From positions 1-64,000 of the forward strand of contig CAWVXY010000005.1 in the NCBI GenBank assembly GCA_963934295.1: 64,000 nt of DNA. The letters run 5' to 3'. The notes under the pieces are model-generated. The model saw only the letters and a list, made by a program, of their open reading frames with translations, did not search any database and was not told the DNA's origin. The DNA comes from Seribacter sp963934295. GTDB lineage: Bacteria; Verrucomicrobiota; Verrucomicrobiia; Opitutales; Seribacteraceae. Every line of letters begins with the position of its first letter. Position 1 is the stretch's first letter. Below are positions 60,501 to 64,000 of the stretch, in pieces. Position numbers and translations under genes: made by a program.

Positions 60501-63500
60501 TTCCAGGTTTGAGAATCAAGGCGAAGTTGTTGTCTAAAATTACCTCCGATTTGAATTGATTGATCGGGAGTTTCCATTAATTCAAAGTTTTCCAAAGTGG
60601 ATGAACAGGCTAAAGTTTTGAACCATATTCGTTTCAAATTTGAATCGAGTTTAAGTACAAATAAGTTGTGGCTTCCTTTTGAACGGACCAAATTTTCACC
60701 AAAGGAAAGATTTCCACGAAAAACACCGCATACTAAAATATGGTTATCTTCTAGGGTAAGAGTTTTCTTAAGTCTGATACTCTCCGCATTAAATGTAATA
60801 GAATTTATAGGATTTGAAAAATCTGTGTATTCTGCATAACGAGCTAACCTGGATTCGCGATCGGATACAAATTCAAGGAGCACAACACCTTTGCCTAAGA
60901 TTGAAAAGTCCTCAAAATTAATGTTGGCTTGGGAGTTTACTGAGCTCGTCTGCACGGTATTATTTCCTTCAACCACTTGGATTTTTCGTTTTAACAAAGA
61001 AAAATTTCCTGCAGAATCAGTTGATCGATAGCTAATAAGATTAAGCCCTTTTTGACTACTATCCACCGTTCCATTTACCTCAACGGTGGCACTTAAATCC
61101 TGACCATCCTGATCCAAAGAAAGATATCCAGGTTCAACATAGTTTTCTCCAATTCTTAATCTTATAAATTCATTTCCTTTGAGGCTAAGATTGGGGGGAG
61201 TGGAATCCGTGACTTTTAAATTGTATTCCTTCGTTGCCCTGCTTTTTCCATCTTCCCAAAATGATATTTTGATAACCGTATCACCAACCAGGTGGGAAGG
61301 AACAATTCCATGCAACTTGAAGAGATCAAATTCTACTTTCTCTATTTTCATCCATGTAGGACTCTCCAATAAAAAAGCCTCAATCTTTGAATTGAAAACT
61401 ACATTGGAAACCTTAAAATGTTCAACAAACAACCTCCCTGCGGGTATCGAAGAATTAGTAGGATCCGAAACTTCAAAAGAATCAAAGCTTTCCACGACCA
61501 AAGCGGTAATTTCAATCTCATCAAAACTCACACCATCTGAAACTCTAATTTTGAATTTATCTTCTTTAGCCACGGAATAGGGAAGATAAGTGATAGATGG
61601 AGATTGGACCCCATTCCCACTAACTTTTGCCTCACCTAAAGATGGTAACAAATTTGGAGAAAGGCTCCACTGAAGAAGTCCACCTTCAATATCAGTTGCG
61701 TATAATCTTGAAAGATCCGATGGTTTAGCATTTCCAGATCGGTCAAAACGAACAACAGCAGAAGACCCCAAGTTTATTACCGGACTCGAATTTTTTCCAT
61801 CCACAATTAATTGGGTGTTTGCAACCGAGAATCGTCCCGTATCATCGGTCACGACAAAGGCAAGTTGGTATCGATCCCCGCTTGTTTGAGATGGAGGAAC
61901 TCCAACCAAACGGGCAGTGCCCGATGAAGAATTCTGTTCCACTAATTGAAGCCAGGAATTTCCTCCCGAAGGAAGACCAAAAACCTTAATATTCCTGATA
62001 CTGAAATCAGGATCATAGGTTTTAATTTCAAAGTCAAATTGAGCCCCTTCTTTCGCGACTAAAATGGAATCGAATGAATTTGAAAAAACGGGAGGATCCG
62101 GAAGTCCACGAACCTGTATACGGACCGGAAGAATTGAATGCCTGTGACCATCATAAACTTTTAGTTGGACAATATCTTCACCAAAATAATTAAGTGCCGG
62201 AGAGTAAGAAAACACATCAGGTCTTTCACCCAAGCCTTCAACTAGAACATTCGCCCCGCTAGTCGGAATTCCGGACAATGTCCAAGTCAAAGCTTTAGCA
62301 TCAGGATTCCCCGGATCAGGATCCAGGGCTAAATAATCAGAGGGTGCAAACCAACCGCCTCTTAAACTGCTGGAATTTGAATCTTCGTCGACATATACAA
62401 TAAGGTCGGTAATTGTTTTGTTCGCCTCACTTACCGATTTAAAAACAGGTGGATAATTATCTATTCTAACCTGAAGATCAAATGACTGAACCTTGGAGGT
62501 TTCATTGGAATCAAAAACCTCAAGAGAAATAGTATGATTTCCTTCATCTTTGACCGCAGCCAATCCATAAAGGATTCCCGTCCCGTTACCCTCATCCTTA
62601 AAACTTAACCATTCAGGTAACTTACCTGAAATATTGAGATCTATTGAATGCCATGAATAATTCCAATCGGCGTCGAAAGTTTTTACTTGATATACATAAA
62701 CTGATTCGTCGTTCCAACTGTATGTTCCATTCTTGTCAGTCATTGGAGTGCTGGAAAAGATGGGAGGATCATTTACTGGAGAAACCTCAACATTCACCAA
62801 AATCGTATCATATTTAGGTGGTGATCCCTCGATCCCCCCTCCATCGGTTACCTTTACCGTAAAGAAATCTGAGCCAGAAAAGTTTCCGTCGGGAGAATAA
62901 ATAAAAGTACCCGGACTGGAACCAGTGCCCGAAACGGAAACGGTACCAAAGTTGGGCTCAATAAAAGACCATACTAAATCATTTGCAGAAGTTTCGTGAT
63001 CAGCACCAACTAAATTGGGTGCATTCCAACTTGTATTATCATCCTCGATCATTGTAACCGAGACCGAAGCCGAACCAGAATTGATTAATGGTGCATAATT
63101 AAGAACCCGCACCTGAACTTTAAATTCAGCGGAATTATATAAACCAGTTGAATCTGTAATTAGTAAAGAAAAGGTTGAATTACCTTCATCACTTTCCCCT
63201 GGAACTCCTGCCAATTGAACAACTCCAGTGGAACGATCAAAAGAGGCAACTCCGAGCCATGCAGGACCAGTCAACTGAATTTCGCTTCCAACTAAACTGT
63301 CTGCATCATATACCTTTGGAGAAATAACAAAACTTTGGTTATCGATCGTAACCTGATCGGTGGGAAGAATCGAAAAAACGGGAGCGTCGTCAATATTTTG
63401 AATGTTCAAATTAATGGTAATAATATCACTTCCAATTCCATCACTGACTTTAACTTGGAAGGAATCCAAGCCTGAATAATTAGAATCAGGAAGATATTCT

Positions 63501-64000
63501 AGAACAGGGGGGGAAGAACCCAGACCGGATACTTGAGCCGTTCCATGAGATGGTGGTACATGTAAAGACCAAGTCAAAAATTGCCCATCAATATCTGAGG
63601 CCGATACAAGGGAACTCCCCTGCCAAATTACATCTTCAGTATGTGAAATAGATAGTTCCTCACCTTGAGCAATAATTGGGTTTGTATTTTGCTCTAGAAC
63701 AACAAGCATAAATGCCTGAATAGCGAAGCGATTTGTTTCATCTCTTCCTTCTAAAACAATAAGATTACTGGCTAGGTCATATTGATTAGGAGTACCCCAC
63801 AAACGAGCAGAACCGTTTCCATCATCTATCAAGGTTACCCAACTGGGGAGAGGAACAAGAGAAGAAATTGTTATGTTAGAATCCAAATCTTCATCAACGA
63901 CCTTAATTGAGTAATCAAAAAGATTATCTTTGACTGCTACTCCAGATGTAAAAGTTCTAAAAACTGGATCATCCTCAAGCGGAAGTACATTGACCGTGAT
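57263..64000 (-). CDS. Giant secreted cadherin-like/beta-propeller protein (5' end outside window)
   Basis: At least 2,246 codons, open to the window edge; the apparent start within the window is only an internal codon, since the frame continues upstream (ITVNVLPLEDDPVFRTFTSG). Order from the N-terminal side: many cadherin/Ig-like repeats with linkers such as NDPPIFSS and DDAPVFS and calcium-type acidic motifs (61.4-64.0 kb); a DUF5011-like domain (TPPNLSLKGNEF ... IGENYVEPGY) near 61.0-61.2 kb; two propeller-like halves (58.2-60.8 kb) split by an Ig-like domain; two more Ig-like domains; a Trp-rich tail. Surface or secreted adhesin/structural protein by architecture. No catalytic motif seen. 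Confidence 0.85.
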   Translation of the reverse strand: MTVNVLPLEDDPVFRTFTSGVAVKDNLFDYSIKVVDEDLDSNITISSLVPLPSWVTLIDDGNGSARLWGTPNQYDLASNLIVLEGRDETNRFAIQAFMLVVLEQNTNPIIAQGEELSISHTEDVIWQGSSLVSASDIDGQFLTWSLHVPPSHGTAQVSGLGSSPPVLEYLPDSNYSGLDSFQVKVSDGIGSDIITINLNIQNIDDAPVFSILPTDQVTIDNQSFVISPKVYDADSLVGSEIQLTGPAWLGVASFDRSTGVVQLAGVPGESDEGNSTFSLLITDSTGLYNSAEFKVQVRVLNYAPLINSGSASVSVTMIEDDNTSWNAPNLVGADHETSANDLVWSFIEPNFGTVSVSGTGSSPGTFIYSPDGNFSGSDFFTVKVTDGGGIEGSPPKYDTILVNVEVSPVNDPPIFSSTPMTDKNGTYSWNDESVYVYQVKTFDADWNYSWHSIDLNISGKLPEWLSFKDEGNGTGILYGLAAVKDEGNHTISLEVFDSNETSKVQSFDLQVRIDNYPPVFKSVSEANKTITDLIVYVDEDSNSSSLRGGWFAPSDYLALDPDPGNPDAKALTWTLSGIPTSGANVLVEGLGERPDVFSYSPALNYFGEDIVQLKVYDGHRHSILPVRIQVRGLPDPPVFSNSFDSILVAKEGAQFDFEIKTYDPDFSIRNIKVFGLPSGGNSWLQLVEQNSSSGTARLVGVPPSQTSGDRYQLAFVVTDDTGRFSVANTQLIVDGKNSSPVINLGSSAVVRFDRSGNAKPSDLSRLYATDIEGGLLQWSLSPNLLPSLGEAKVSGNGVQSPSITYLPYSVAKEDKFKIRVSDGVSFDEIEITALVVESFDSFEVSDPTNSSIPAGRLFVEHFKVSNVVFNSKIEAFLLESPTWMKIEKVEFDLFKLHGIVPSHLVGDTVIKISFWEDGKSRATKEYNLKVTDSTPPNLSLKGNEFIRLRIGENYVEPGYLSLDQDGQDLSATVEVNGTVDSSQKGLNLISYRSTDSAGNFSLLKRKIQVVEGNNTVQTSSVNSQANINFEDFSILGKGVVLLEFVSDRESRLARYAEYTDFSNPINSITFNAESIRLKKTLTLEDNHILVCGVFRGNLSFGENLVRSKGSHNLFVLKLDSNLKRIWFKTLACSSTLENFELMETPDQSIQIGGNFRQQLRLDSQTWNAQGESDNFIWNIKKDGGFGWLKTFGGTGVEEMVGLDSLPDGSFLSVSNTQKNSDPMYCTVIKFSKNGEVVAGKSLITGFHNKAIGFRFEKESIFLSGEFKTKLVIDNKTILSTSSESGFISSLNLDLVPNWLVALSASGKSNAGEIQIDPFGYPLCILSFDGNLSLPGSSHVYSSLGQDDLMAIKLNPLNGSILWEELIGSTGQDTLSGFQVDSFGTVLVGAALTVPFSLNGNLVSEGSKFLLKLESMQGSPSFQSVLDLTLLENEFFNEEIKVLNQSVVRLMMVSGPDWINFQDNRDGTGMLGGLVPPFTGQEGSIRIRAYNADGGVSDLDLNYSVSANSRSMRSDEILPDFSVVMNLGKDVSVSSSSSFLDGGYLIGGTFLNSIKLGQNTFSSQGSNDGFVSSIGLDGEISKSIHLISSGSLSIKSIITDVDSEIYIMGDFTGTLQVGPFSINAIGGSDLFVVQWSTNGSLKNLTRIGGSGGEYFKKSILVDNKFLISGEFKGTFSHGSHSVQSKGEKDGFILKVPQVDVSSVEWFQAFGGTDDDFVSDIRVGPNGEIFLAGSYRGKSVFGSISQSAVGLNDCFIAKLDTRGSWENIYFGGGPGDDEITSFTIQSLKRIIVCGNFMTDFKWGNRKIKSYGKQDGFIAVLTDTGNCVSLSAYGGTGNDSIDAMVNNVGQIFFAGSFDNDIDLAKKSFSTSGGRDCYIALLAIDGSHVLDAIHLGGGGEDIINQIDSSMVGHFLVSGISGGEISSGGIFPSAVTGNQNSYVSLFGPKQFSPTFYPTPQTSVLSSNVYEYDFITGPWPKGAPLSLHISEKPEWLNIELFKDGTGLVWGHSPVTVGTVSNVKFDINSTGLAGLTCEWTIEVMDSTSAFFILGDPLLSSPQFSKYRSEFTLSGTIMDDILILPQGLPSWLNLIRDSASKFSIEGTPTEGDLGSHQIQIFVHKFIDQNTSHREELNYTLMVQPKIIQDATSTELGDWKTNWLGYFHSFSNLWTYHEDFLWVYLASGTKTDAVWFWTEKWGWLWTDSVNWDATLGTGYLYSTLSGEWMYFQRKRNDLPSLVFIYNEDKWITFE
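58200..60830 (-). repeat. SBBP-like propeller repeats in the giant protein
   Basis: At least seven units share GG(T/S/G)G-x-(D/E)-(E/D/S) followed 20 residues later by G-x-(I/F)-(F/L)-(V/L/A)-(A/S/C)-G: FGGTGVEEMVGLDSLPDGSF, IGSTGQDTLSGFQVDSFGTV, IGGSGGEYFKKSILVDNKFL, FGGTDDDFVSDIRVGPNGEI, FGGGPGDDEITSFTIQSLKR, YGGTGNDSIDAMVNNVGQIF and LGGGGEDIINQIDSSMVGHF. The spacing of about 50-60 residues suits beta-propeller blades of the SBBP kind. Confidence 0.7.

Noticed and set aside
1..64000. CRISPR arrays, tRNA/rRNA genes, transposases, prophage or attachment sites
   Set aside because: Looked for regularly spaced exact repeats, cloverleaf-like segments and transposase motifs in the few intergenic gaps; none seen.

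Overview
The window looks like an AT-rich chromosomal segment of a Gram-negative member of the PVC group, most likely a marine Verrucomicrobiota (Opitutae/Puniceicoccales-like). The flagellar genes include P- and L-ring proteins (FlgI, FlgH, FlgA), so there is an outer membrane. The right end encodes a giant secreted cadherin-like/propeller protein with the Trp-rich C-terminal tail I associate from memory with marine Verrucomicrobia. Most flagellar genes lack a Shine-Dalgarno motif, which fits Bacteroidetes/PVC-like translation initiation. The taxonomic call is inference: no rRNA gene is present.

Layout. (1) 1-4.2 kb, minus strand: a thiamin operon read thiC-thiS-thiE paralog-thiE-thiG, with ATGA overlaps at three of its four junctions and a canonical TPP riboswitch upstream of thiC. 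(2) 4.3-7.4 kb, minus: a GntP-type permease, DprA and a free-standing sigma-70 region-4 protein. (3) 7.4-15.5 kb: a probable surface/flagellin glycosylation island. PseB and a PseI/NeuB-like synthase lie divergent from a Maf-type DUF115 protein, followed by a compact trio (class-III aminotransferase, SCP2-like protein, MGDG-synthase-like glycosyltransferase) and a DUF1015 protein. (4) 15.5-50.0 kb, minus: an almost gap-free flagellar locus of about 40 genes. (5) 50.2-51.7 kb, plus: a divergent NtrB-class PAS histidine kinase. (6) 51.8-57.2 kb: housekeeping and envelope genes (MORN-like lipoprotein, FmdB-like protein, VanZ-like protein, M48 CAAX protease, xseB, dxs). (7) 57.3-64.0 kb, minus: the C-terminal 2,200+ residues of the giant secreted protein, running off the window.

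How the flagellar locus works. Two textbook -24/-12 (sigma-54) promoters divide it. One precedes flgB, whose operon would run through export apparatus, hook, C-ring, flhF, fliA and motAB. The other precedes flgF, whose operon would run flgF-flgG-flgA-flgH-flgI-flgJ-flgN-flgK-flgL-fliW-csrA. Counting 12 nt from each -12 element places +1 only 1-3 nt before the start codons, so both operons may begin with nearly leaderless mRNAs. The histidine kinase next to flgB is a natural candidate for the FlrB/FleS role, but its sigma-54 activator partner is not here. Flagellin, FliD, FliS, FlgM, FlhG and chemotaxis genes are also absent.

Most unusual: FlgL (1394 aa) and FlgK (1095 aa) are several-fold and about two-fold the usual size. 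Both are inflated by tandem modules of the form W-x-Y-x-x-GD-x-V-x-h-x-G-x-x-Y, resembling CBM5/12 chitin-binding modules, plus a second and third shared repeat type. The hook-filament junction of this organism may therefore carry a decorated, possibly polysaccharide-binding collar. Other oddities are a degenerate FlhF GTPase without FlhG, a small hook protein, a FliM without the usual CheY-docking motif, and a Pse pathway represented only by PseB and PseI.
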